From assembly GCF_011761565.1 (NCBI RefSeq), contig NZ_JAASRM010000001.1:1860139-1924138 (forward strand): 64,000 nucleotides of DNA. The letters run 5' to 3'. Below are positions 44,152 to 52,388 of this stretch, piece by piece (positions within the stretch are counted from its first letter, which is position 1; each line of letters begins with the position of its first letter). The translations under genes were made by a program, and so were the position numbers. The notes beneath the pieces are model-generated. The model saw only the letters and a list, made by a program, of their open reading frames with translations. It searched no databases and was not told the origin of the DNA. Origin of the DNA: Rhizomicrobium palustre. GTDB lineage: Bacteria > Pseudomonadota > Alphaproteobacteria > Micropepsales > Micropepsaceae.

Positions 44152-46595
44152 AATACGGCTATTTTGACGACAAGGCCCGCGAATACGTCATCACGCGCCC
44201 GGATACGCCGATGCCGTGGATCAACTACATCGGCTGCGAGGGATATTTCGGTATCCTCTCCGCAACGGCCGGCGGCTACTCCTATTACAAGGATGCGCGC
44301 CTGCGCCGCCTCACGCGTGGACGCTACAACAACGTGCCGCTGGATTTCGGCGGCCGTTACATTTACGTGCGTGACAATGCCGATGGCAGCTTCTTCTCGC
44401 CGTCCTGGATGCCGGTACGCGGCAAGCTCGACGACTATTCCTGCCGCCATGGCATGGGCTATTCGGTGATCTCGGGTAAGAAGAACGGCATCGCTGCCTC
44501 CACGCGCTATTTCGTGCCGATGGGCGAGAATCTCGAAATCTGGGATTTCACCGTCACCAACGAACGGGCGGAAAGCGCTGACCTTTCTATCTTCTCCATC
44601 GCCGAGTTCTGCCTCTGGGATGCGCAGGACGATGCCACCAACTTCCAGCGCAATTTCTCCACCGGCCAGGTCGAAGTGGAAGATGAGGTCATCTATCACA
44701 AGACCGAATATCGCGAGCGCCGCAACCACTTCGCCTGGTTTGCCTGTTCGGAAAAGCTGACCGGCTTTGATACGCAGCGCGAAGCGTTCTTGGGTCCCTG
44801 GCGCGGCTGGGAGGACCCAAAGGCGGTCGCTGAAGGCAAGTCGGGTGACTCTATTGCACATGGCTGGCAGCCGGTGGCGTCCAACCACATCAAGCTGAGC
44901 CTTAAGCCTGGTGAAACCCGCCGCATCGTCTTTGTGCTTGGTTATCACGAGAACCCGAGGGATCAGAAATTCGATCCGCCGAACTCGCAGACCATCAATA
45001 AGAAGCTGGTGAAGCCCACCATCGCCAAGTTCCGCGATCCCAAGAATGTGGATGCGGCTTTCGCGGCGCTGAAGGAAAACTGGGACACGCTGCTCGGCAA
45101 GATTCAGGTGCAGACCCCGGACGTGCATACCGACCGCATGGTCAATGTCTGGAACGCCTATCAGTGCATGGCGACCTTCAACATGTCGCGTTCGGCTTCG
45201 ACCTTCGAATCCGGCATCGGCCGCGGCTTGGGCTTCCGCGATTCCAACCAGGACCTTTTGGGCTTTGTGCATATGGTGCCGGAACGCGCCCGTCAGCGCA
45301 TTCTGGATCTCGCCGCCACGCAATTCGCCAGCGGCGGGGCCTATCACCAGTATCAGCCGATGACCAAGAAGGGGAACAACGACATCGGCGGCGGCTTTAA
45401 CGACGATCCGCATTGGCTGATCATCGGTGTCGCACAGTACTTGAAGGAAACCGGCGATTTCTCGATCCTCGATGAAAAGGTGCCCTTCGACACCACGCCG
45501 GGCACCGAAGTTCCGCTCTATGAGCATCTGCGCCGTTCGATCCAATACGCGCTCGACAATATCGGTCCGCATGGTTTGCCGCTGATCGGTCAGGCCGACT
45601 GGAACGACTGCCTCAACCTCAACTGCTTCTCCGACGAGCCGGGCCAATCCTTCCAGTGCCTGAAAGGCGCGACCGACGGCAAGACCGCGGAGTCCGTCTT
45701 CATCGGCGGCTTGATGGTTCTGTCCTGCAAAGAGCTTGCGGGTGTTGCCAAAGCCGCGGGCAAACCGGGCGATGTCGAAACCTATCTCGAACTCGCGCAG
45801 AAGATGGACGAAACCGTCAGGAAGCATGGTTGGGACGGCGAATGGTTCCTGCGCGCGTATGACAATTTCGGCAAGAAGATCGGCTCGCACGAAAACGAAG
45901 AAGGCAAGATCTATATCGAACCGCAGGGCTTCTGCGTCATCGCCGGCATCGGTGTGGAAGACGGCACGGCCCGCAAGGCATTGGATTCGGTGAATAAGCA
46001 CCTCGCCACCAAACATGGCATCGTGCTGCAGCAGCCGGCTTATACCCGCTATTACATCGAGCTTGGCGAAATCTCGTCCTATCCGCCGGGCTACAAGGAA
46101 AACGCGGGCATCTTCTGCCACAACAATCCCTGGGTCATCATCGCTGAAACCATTCTGGGCAATGGCGATCAGGCGCATGATTACTACACCCGCATCTGCC
46201 CCTCGGCGCGTGAGGAAATCTCGGATCTGCACAAGAACGAGCCCTATGTCTTCTCACAGATGATCGCTGGCAAGGATGCGCCCACCCATGGCGAGGCCAA
46301 GAACTCCTGGCTGACGGGTACCGCGGCCTGGACCTTTTTTGCCGCGACCGCGTACATCCTCGGCATTCGCGCCGAATATGATGGCCTGCGCGTGCAGCCG
46401 GTCATTCCGAAGGCTTGGGATGGCTTCACCGCCACCCGCGTTTTCCGCGGCGTGACCTTCGACATCAGTGTGAAGCGCGCGGGCAAGGGCAACCGCGTTG
46501 CCCTCACCGTGGATGGCAAAGCCATCGACGGCACCATTGTTCCGCTGCCGAAAGACGGCGCCAAGACGGTGAAGGTCGAGGCTGTGCTGAGTTAA
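44148..46595 (+). CDS. GH94 phosphorylase, probable cellobiose phosphorylase
   Basis: Predicted 815-residue cytosolic GH94 enzyme, the length of cellobiose and chitobiose phosphorylases. The N-terminal beta-sandwich opens with MPWINYIGCEGYFGILSATAGGYSYYKDAR, a strong family marker, and the alpha/alpha barrel holds GRGLGFRDSNQDLLGF and the catalytic-acid region GQADWNDCLNLN (general acid probably Asp487). It would split cellobiose with phosphate into glucose and alpha-glucose 1-phosphate. The start overlaps the epimerase stop by 4 nt. Chitobiose or another beta-glucoside cannot be excluded by eye. Confidence 0.9.
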   Translation: MKYGYFDDKAREYVITRPDTPMPWINYIGCEGYFGILSATAGGYSYYKDARLRRLTRGRYNNVPLDFGGRYIYVRDNADGSFFSPSWMPVRGKLDDYSCRHGMGYSVISGKKNGIAASTRYFVPMGENLEIWDFTVTNERAESADLSIFSIAEFCLWDAQDDATNFQRNFSTGQVEVEDEVIYHKTEYRERRNHFAWFACSEKLTGFDTQREAFLGPWRGWEDPKAVAEGKSGDSIAHGWQPVASNHIKLSLKPGETRRIVFVLGYHENPRDQKFDPPNSQTINKKLVKPTIAKFRDPKNVDAAFAALKENWDTLLGKIQVQTPDVHTDRMVNVWNAYQCMATFNMSRSASTFESGIGRGLGFRDSNQDLLGFVHMVPERARQRILDLAATQFASGGAYHQYQPMTKKGNNDIGGGFNDDPHWLIIGVAQYLKETGDFSILDEKVPFDTTPGTEVPLYEHLRRSIQYALDNIGPHGLPLIGQADWNDCLNLNCFSDEPGQSFQCLKGATDGKTAESVFIGGLMVLSCKELAGVAKAAGKPGDVETYLELAQKMDETVRKHGWDGEWFLRAYDNFGKKIGSHENEEGKIYIEPQGFCVIAGIGVEDGTARKALDSVNKHLATKHGIVLQQPAYTRYYIELGEISSYPPGYKENAGIFCHNNPWVIIAETILGNGDQAHDYYTRICPSAREEISDLHKNEPYVFSQMIAGKDAPTHGEAKNSWLTGTAAWTFFAATAYILGIRAEYDGLRVQPVIPKAWDGFTATRVFRGVTFDISVKRAGKGNRVALTVDGKAIDGTIVPLPKDGAKTVKVEAVLS

Positions 46596-46621
46596 GTCTC
46601 GCTTCCTCCTGAAGCAGTGAA

Positions 46622-46665
46622 GGGGCCGGTCCATTTCATACGAAGGGCCGGCCCTTTTGTTTTGG
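46622..46665 (+). terminator. terminator after GH94 gene
   Basis: GGGCCGG (46623-46629) pairs with CCGGCCC (46648-46654), followed by TTTTGTTTT. The 18-nt segment CCGGCCCTTTTGTTTTGG (46648-46665) is identical to part of the terminator after the SSS symporter gene at 50254-50271 (minus strand). It ends just before the convergent channel gene stop at 46668. Confidence 0.8.
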
Positions 46666-46667
46666 TG

Positions 46668-47306
46668 TCAGGCAAAGCGCCGTTGCAAACGGGCCATGAT
46701 AATGAGAAGGAACGGGATCGGCACCCAGGCCCATTGGGCAAGGCCGACTTCGGCTTTTAGGCCGAAGAATATGCCCGCCGCGAAGCAGAGGCTGGGGCTG
46801 AAAGTGCGGGCTGCATTGAAATAACGCCGCGCCGCCGTGGTGCCGCCTACCAGCTTTCCGCCGCTGCGCGTGGCCATCAGCACCAGCAGGGTAAGGGTGG
46901 CCGAGCTGCCCAGATTGACCGACCAATAAATCGCCCAGACCAGGCCGGTATTAACGCCATGGGAGAGCAGCGCCGCCGCGAAGGGCATCAGTGTGACCGT
47001 CAAGAGAAAGAGGAAATTGCAGATCGCCACCGGCCAGTCAAAAATCTGAATGAGTTTGGTCACCCGCATATGGATGAACCACCATAGCCCGGCCAAGCAG
47101 AAGCTGTTGATGAAGGAAACGAAGGCGCTCGCCATCCCGCCCAGGGTATCGGCAATACTAGCCTCCAGATGCTCGGGCGGGCGCAAATCCAGAACAAGCA
47201 GCGTCAGGGCGATGGCAAAGACGGCATCCGAGAAAAAGAGCATGCGGTCCAATAGCCGCTTGTTGACCTCCGCTTCGGTTTGCGCATGACCAGCTTTGTG
47301 TTGCAC
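46668..47306 (-). CDS. TMEM175/DUF1211-family membrane protein (putative potassium channel)
   Basis: Predicted 212-residue protein with about six hydrophobic segments. The first helix carries RMLFFSDAVFAIALTLLVLDL, matching the RxxxFSDxxFAIAxTLL signature of TMEM175-type channels. I chose a GTG start at 47306 because GGGGAG lies 7 nt upstream; the longer frame to 47384 adds 26 residues without a site. Bacterial members form tetrameric potassium-selective pores. It is convergent with the GH94 gene and divergent from the esterase. Confidence 0.82.
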   Translation of the reverse strand: MQHKAGHAQTEAEVNKRLLDRMLFFSDAVFAIALTLLVLDLRPPEHLEASIADTLGGMASAFVSFINSFCLAGLWWFIHMRVTKLIQIFDWPVAICNFLFLLTVTLMPFAAALLSHGVNTGLVWAIYWSVNLGSSATLTLLVLMATRSGGKLVGGTTAARRYFNAARTFSPSLCFAAGIFFGLKAEVGLAQWAWVPIPFLLIIMARLQRRFA

Positions 47307-47478
47307 GCAGATCTCCCCACTAGATGCGTAGCTGCCAAGATGGCACTCGGCGCAATATTTGCGGCCTGCTCGCGCAACACGCAAGCGTGAATGCCGCTTT
47401 CTCCCATAGCTGGTGCCGCCCCGCCGCGATTTTGGCTATGCTGGGTCTCAAAAGATCAGAAAACCTAGGGAGAACGCT

Positions 47479-49137
47479 ATGGCAGACCTCATGCATCGTC
47501 GTGGTCTTTTGCAGATGAGTGGCGCGGTTATCGCGGCACCTTATCTTTGGCTGCCGACAAGGGCCGAAGAACCGCAATGGGCAACGCAAACGGTGGCGCC
47601 TTTTGTAGAGGTTGAGATCGCAAGCGGAAAAATCAAGGGCGGCCACAGCCGCGGCGCGCTTGCCTTCAAAGCCATTCCTTATGCGGGCTCGGTCTCGGGC
47701 AAGAACCGCTTCAAGGCGCCGCCGCCGGTCGAGTCTTGGACTGGCGTGCGGGACTGCACCCGCCTTGGGTCTCCTGCGCCGCAAGGTCCCGGCACCACCT
47801 TCGGTGAACATGAGCCCAAGCCAGCCGAGGATTGTTTGATCCTCAATGTCTGGACCCCAGCCGTGAAAGACGGCGGCAAGCGGCCAGTGATGTTTTATCT
47901 GCATGGTGGCGGCTTCACCACCGGCTCGGGCGGGCAGAATATTCAGGATGGATCGCATCTTGCCGCTACCTATGACGTGGTGGTGGTGGCGATCAATCAT
48001 CGCCTTGGCCTGCTGGGGTATCTCTATCTCGGCGAGCTCGGCGATTATCCCGAAAGCGGCAATCAGGGTCAGCTCGATATGGTTGCCGCGCTCTCCTGGG
48101 TGAAGCAGAATATTTCCGTTTTCGGCGGCGATCCGAACAATGTGATGGTGTTCGGCGAATCCGGTGGCGGTTACAAGACCGCCATGCTGATGGGCATGCC
48201 ATCGGCGCACGGATTATTCCACAAAGCCGGTATCCAAAGCGGTCCTGGTTTGCGCGGCATGAGCAGAGCGGAGGCAACCGAAACAACGCGCCGTGTGCTC
48301 GCAGCCTTTAATCTCACCGATCCTGCCAAGCTTTTTGATGTGCCGGTGGAGAAGATTCTCGGCCTTCAGCTGGCGGAAGGCAAAGGTGCCCTCGCCACGC
48401 CCACCAAGGAATGGGCCGCGCATCATGCTCCAAAACCGGGTGACCGCAGCATGGCTGGCACATTCGGTCCAGTCACGGATGGAAAAGTCCTGCCCGCCGA
48501 TCCTTTCGATCCGGTGCCAACGCCGCTTTCGGCCAGTATGCCGCTTCTCATCGGCAACACGCGGGACGAGGCGGTGTTCTTTTATCGCGATGATCCGGCC
48601 TTTTTCAAAAAGGATGAGGCGGCCGTCCGAGCCATGGCGCAGCAGGCGCTCGGCGCCAAGGGTGATGAGGTTCTCGCGCTGTATAAAAAGAACCGTCCGA
48701 ATGCCTCGCCTGCGGAACTCGTCATCGCGGTCGCGACGGCGATGAGCTTCGGCAATGACACGATCACGCTGGCGGATCGCAAATCCCAGCAGCCCGCGCC
48801 GGTCTATCGTTATCGCTACGACTATCAATCCAATGCGCCGGTCAAGGGCAGTGATTGGACAATCCGCGCCGGACATGCGAGCGACATTTCGCTCGTCTTC
48901 CTCAATCAGGAAATTCTCGATCTGCAAGGCAATGGCCCCGGCCTCAATGAAGCCGCGCATGCCATGAGCAGCTATTTCACCAGCTTCGCCCGCAACGCCG
49001 CGCCCAAAGCCGCAAACCAGCCCGCATGGCCGCGCTACTCCACGGCAAAGCGCCCGGTGATGCTGATCAACAGCCAATGCCAGGTGGTGAACGACCCCGA
49101 TAGCGAGGAGCGCAAATTCTGGCAGAGCCGGGGGTGA
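47479..49137 (+). CDS. Tat-exported carboxylesterase type B
   Basis: Predicted 552-residue alpha/beta hydrolase of the carboxylesterase B family. The N-terminus has a twin-arginine motif and hydrophobic stretch (HRRGLLQMSGAVIAA), so folded export to the periplasm is likely. The nucleophile Ser228 lies in FGESGGG; family motifs KAIPYAGSVSGKNRFKAPPP, EDCLILNVWTP and FYLHGGGFTTGSGG (oxyanion hole) are present. ATG 47479 has AGGGAGA upstream. It may remove acyl groups (such as acetyl or feruloyl) from plant polysaccharides, but the substrate is open. Confidence 0.88.
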   Translation: MADLMHRRGLLQMSGAVIAAPYLWLPTRAEEPQWATQTVAPFVEVEIASGKIKGGHSRGALAFKAIPYAGSVSGKNRFKAPPPVESWTGVRDCTRLGSPAPQGPGTTFGEHEPKPAEDCLILNVWTPAVKDGGKRPVMFYLHGGGFTTGSGGQNIQDGSHLAATYDVVVVAINHRLGLLGYLYLGELGDYPESGNQGQLDMVAALSWVKQNISVFGGDPNNVMVFGESGGGYKTAMLMGMPSAHGLFHKAGIQSGPGLRGMSRAEATETTRRVLAAFNLTDPAKLFDVPVEKILGLQLAEGKGALATPTKEWAAHHAPKPGDRSMAGTFGPVTDGKVLPADPFDPVPTPLSASMPLLIGNTRDEAVFFYRDDPAFFKKDEAAVRAMAQQALGAKGDEVLALYKKNRPNASPAELVIAVATAMSFGNDTITLADRKSQQPAPVYRYRYDYQSNAPVKGSDWTIRAGHASDISLVFLNQEILDLQGNGPGLNEAAHAMSSYFTSFARNAAPKAANQPAWPRYSTAKRPVMLINSQCQVVNDPDSEERKFWQSRG

Positions 49138-49233
49138 GAGGTCTCTGTCGTAAAATGTAAACCCGCTTCTGGGAATGGTTTTCGCGTGCGCCCAATCGCG
49201 TTAGCCTGAATCGCCATCTCGGGGGCGGGTTTC

Positions 49234-50054
49234 ATGATCTGTCGTTCGCTGGTTGCTGCAGTATTTCTTGCGGGCCTGATGCCTGTTCTCGCTGCGCCTA
49301 TCGCACCGGGCATTGGCGAACAGACCGCGCCGCTCACCGAGCCGCTGGAAATTTTCACCTACCGTCCGGCGAACTGCACGCCAACGGGCTACCTGCTCGT
49401 CTTTCATGGTGTGGACCGCAATGCCGATACCTATCGCGATGATGCCGAGCCTCTAGCGGATCGCTTTTGCCTCATTGCAGTGGCACCGCTCTTCGATAAG
49501 CAGCGCTTTCCCAATTGGCGTTATCAGCATGGCGGGGTGGTGCATCGTGGTGCTGCGCAGCGGCCGGAGCACTATACGGCCAGCTCGTTCTCAATCTGGT
49601 CGATTGGCTGAGGCAGCAGAATGGGGCTCTGCCCTATACGCTGATCGGCCATTCGGCGGGGGCGCAGTTTCTCAGCCGCATGGCTGCCTACACGCCGAAT
49701 GATGCGCGCCGGATTTTGATTGCCAACCCTTCCACCCACGTGCTGGCAAGTCTGGACGAAGAGCCGCCCTATGGCTTTCGCGGAATGAAGGAAGAGGCGC
49801 TGAAACGCTATCTCGCCGCGTCGGTCACTATTCTTTTGGGGCAGGAAGATACCGGCGCCAAAAATCTGGCCGAAGATGAGCGCGCCGAAGCGCAAGGCAA
49901 GACCCGCTACGAGCGGGGCAAGAATGCTTTTCAGCAAGCCCAAGCCACGGCGCAACAGCACGGCTGGGCTTTCAATTGGGTTTTGGTGGAGGTGCCCGGC
50001 GTTGGTCACAGCGCCAGATCGATGTTCGCTGCCGCCGCGCTTGCACCGCATTAG
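49234..50054 (+). pseudogene. alpha/beta hydrolase broken by a one-base frameshift
   Basis: Two overlapping frames read as one exported hydrolase. The first part (49234-49611) has a signal peptide (MICRSLVAAVFLAGLMPVLA), YLLVFHGVDRNADTYRDDA and the lid region, then runs out of character after HRGAAQRPEHYT. The second frame, recognisable from about 49575, goes on with GQLVLNLVDWLR, the nucleophile motif IGHSAGAQF and the final His in PGVGHS. Restoring one G near 49578 (ACG GGC CAG instead of ACGGCCAG) joins them without a gap. Either the gene is inactive or the base was lost in sequencing. Confidence 0.8.
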
Positions 50055-50253
50055 CCCATGTGCTGCGGCGCTCAGGCGCCCTTGCGAGCTGGGCTCGACG
50101 ACTCCACTTAAATAGGTTGTTTGACATCGCCAGGAATAAATGTTGTCGCCCGCGCGGGGAGCTCCCCCCTCCCTTCCTCGCCCAAACACGACAATCAATG
50201 ATCAATCGCTTGTGGTTTTAGGCATCGCGGGGTCTACAGCTTGAAAGCCTCCC

Positions 50254-50287
50254 CCAAAACAAAAGGGCCGGATGTCTCCGGCCCTTT
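50254..50287 (-). terminator. terminator of the SSS symporter gene
   Basis: On the minus strand a 10-bp perfect stem AAAGGGCCGG/CCGGCCCTTT (50278-50287 and 50262-50271) with a 6-nt loop is followed by TTTTGTTTTGG. It lies 23 nt after the symporter stop. Its CCGGCCCTTTTGTTTTGG tail is identical to that of the GH94 terminator. The 250 bp upstream of it on the plus strand (50055-50253) shows no gene. Confidence 0.9.
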
Positions 50288-50309
50288 CGCATCTTGAAAT
50301 CGGTTTGCC

Positions 50310-52235
50310 TTATTCCGCCGGAACGGCTTCCGGCTTCTTGGCGATCTCGTGATCGGGATAGGCATTGTCGAGGTGGCGGAACCAGGTGAAGAACAGGGTC
50401 AGGCTCGTCACCACCACGATGGCCAGCGCAATTTCGGCCCGCTCATATTCGCGGATCACGAAATAGACCGGCATCGCCACCAGCGAGGTCTGCCAGATGA
50501 TGCCCACGGCGATATTGAACATGTCGCGGACAAAATCCGGATTGGGCTTGAAGCTCGGGTCTTCGGCCTGGACCTTCTTCAGGATCGGGCCCCAGAAACC
50601 CCAGGGGCGCGTCTTCTTATAGAAGGCTTTCAGCACTTCCTCATCTTCCGGCTTGGTCAGGAGCGTACCGGCGAAGCAGCCGACCAGCGAGACCAAGAGG
50701 ATAACGGGGAAGCAGACCAGCGCGGTCGGCAGGGTCATGAAGTCCCGCACCAGCGCCGGCATGTCCGGGTTGGCGTGCAGCGCGGCTTGCAGCTCGGCCG
50801 GGAACATGAAGGGCAGCAACATCGCCGAGACGATGCCGGTCACCATACCCCAGAAATAGCCGTAGCCGTTGAAGCGCCACCAATACCATTTGATCACGTT
50901 AGAGGCCGCATAGCCGCCCCACAGCGCCGCCGTGATCCAGCCCACCACGTTGTTGATGGAGGTGATGAACCAGCCGATGCAGATGCCGATCACCACAATA
51001 GTGAGGGAGGAGATGATGGAGAGCCGCACGCAGGTCTTTTCCGACGCATTCGGATTGATGAAGCGGCGGTAGATGTCGTTGACGATATAGGGCGGGGCGG
51101 CATTCACCGTCGCCGCGAAGTTGGACATGAAGGCGGCCAGAAGACCGGCCACCGTGATGCCGAGCAGGCCCGGCGGCACGTATTTGAACAGCGCGTCGGG
51201 CAGGATCTTTTCGAAATCCATTGCCGCGCCCATCTTGTTGATGTCGCCGGTGTAGAAAGCCAGCGCCAGGATGGCGAGGCCCGCCACCATGAAGTAACGC
51301 GGCACGTTGAGGACGACGCTCACCACCGCGCTCATCTTGCAGGCTTCGCGGGCATTGCGGGTGGAGAGGACGCGCTGCATATCGTAGTTCGGGGCGGGAC
51401 CCGCTGCCGAAACCAGGATGCCTTTGGAGAGCAGCATCAGGAAGAGCAGGCCAAACAGCGAGGAGCCGTCTTCCAGAATCTTCTGATTGGCCGCAGGAAC
51501 CAGTTTCGACCAATCGAGCCCGGTCTGCCAGCCGAAAAAGATGTTGTCCCAGCCTGCCGGAATTGCAGCATGGACGGCTTCGGGGCTCACCTTGTTCATG
51601 GCGATGATGCCAATGGCAATCGCGGCAATCGATAGCAGGCAGAATTGCATCACCTCGGTGATCACCACCGAGAACATGCCGCCCTTCACCACATAAGCCG
51701 CGGTCAGGCCCATCAGGATGAGGGCATAGAGATTGGCATTGGTGACCGGATCGCCCGAGAGCTGCCAGGGCAGGAATTCTGTGGCGAATTTGCCGATGCC
51801 CTTGAAGCCATAGGTGAAGAAGGAGATCACGCCGACGAGCGCGAACACCACCACAATAATGTGGGAGAGCTGGGCGCCTTTATTGTCGCCGAAGCGGAAT
51901 TTGATCCATTCGGCGCCGGTGGTCACGCCAGAGCGGCGCAGCCAGCCCGAGAGATAGACCATCAGGAAAATCTGGTTGAAGACCGGCCACATCCACGGGA
52001 TCCAGACCGATTTCAGCCCATAGATGAAGAGCCAGTAGACGAGCAGCATGGTGCCCGCCACGTCGAACATGCCCGAGGCGTTGGAGACGCCAAGCACCCA
52101 CCAAGGCAGCACATTGCCACCCAGGAAGTAGGATTTGGTGTCACGCGCGGCGCGGTGAGATACCCAGTACCCAACGATGACGCTGGTCGCCAGGAACGCG
52201 AGGATGATCGCGATATCTAAGAGGCTAAGAGTCAC
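50310..52235 (-). CDS. SSS-family sodium/solute symporter, probable sugar uptake
   Basis: Predicted 641-residue membrane protein with about 14 helices. The start TLSLLDIAIILAFLATSVIVGYWVSHRAARDTKSYFLGGN and WWVLGVSNASGMFDVAGTM match the sodium:solute symporter family; a hydrophilic stretch near residues 560-610 lies before the last two helices. It starts with GTG at 52235, with GGGGGA 6 nt upstream. The upstream site at 52299-52315 and the terminator resemble those of the epimerase/GH94 operon, so a beta-disaccharide such as cellobiose is a plausible substrate. It is only distantly similar to the arabinose-locus symporter. Confidence 0.85.
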   Translation of the reverse strand: MTLSLLDIAIILAFLATSVIVGYWVSHRAARDTKSYFLGGNVLPWWVLGVSNASGMFDVAGTMLLVYWLFIYGLKSVWIPWMWPVFNQIFLMVYLSGWLRRSGVTTGAEWIKFRFGDNKGAQLSHIIVVVFALVGVISFFTYGFKGIGKFATEFLPWQLSGDPVTNANLYALILMGLTAAYVVKGGMFSVVITEVMQFCLLSIAAIAIGIIAMNKVSPEAVHAAIPAGWDNIFFGWQTGLDWSKLVPAANQKILEDGSSLFGLLFLMLLSKGILVSAAGPAPNYDMQRVLSTRNAREACKMSAVVSVVLNVPRYFMVAGLAILALAFYTGDINKMGAAMDFEKILPDALFKYVPPGLLGITVAGLLAAFMSNFAATVNAAPPYIVNDIYRRFINPNASEKTCVRLSIISSLTIVVIGICIGWFITSINNVVGWITAALWGGYAASNVIKWYWWRFNGYGYFWGMVTGIVSAMLLPFMFPAELQAALHANPDMPALVRDFMTLPTALVCFPVILLVSLVGCFAGTLLTKPEDEEVLKAFYKKTRPWGFWGPILKKVQAEDPSFKPNPDFVRDMFNIAVGIIWQTSLVAMPVYFVIREYERAEIALAIVVVTSLTLFFTWFRHLDNAYPDHEIAKKPEAVPAE

Positions 52236-52296
52236 GGCGGTCCCCCTGTAGACCTTTATTGTGGTAGGCGCAGACCTTCTTGCATCCCCCGGACAG

Positions 52297-52315
52297 TGTC
52301 AAGAAAGCGCTGTCA
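52297..52315. promoter_or_regulatory. operator-like site before SSS symporter
   Basis: TGTCAAGAAAGCGCTGTCA (on the plus strand) contains AAGCGCTGTCA at 52305-52315, identical to the site upstream of the epimerase/GH94 operon. On the minus strand it reads TGACAGCGCTTTC and overlaps a TTGACA hexamer, which could be the -35 box of the symporter promoter 70-80 bp upstream of its start. Confidence 0.5.
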
Positions 52316-52388
52316 TAAGGTGAGGCGCAAATACAGCGACCAATTGTGCGCTGGGGAACAATTAACCGTTACGGGCAGATTGGGAGCG

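Noticed and set aside
44088..46232. 714-codon open frame on the minus strand opposite the GH94 gene
   Set aside because: Antisense shadow of a clear GH94 gene in GC-rich DNA; no ribosome site and no family resemblance.
50349..51635. 428-codon frame opposite the second SSS symporter
   Set aside because: Same effect as for the first symporter.
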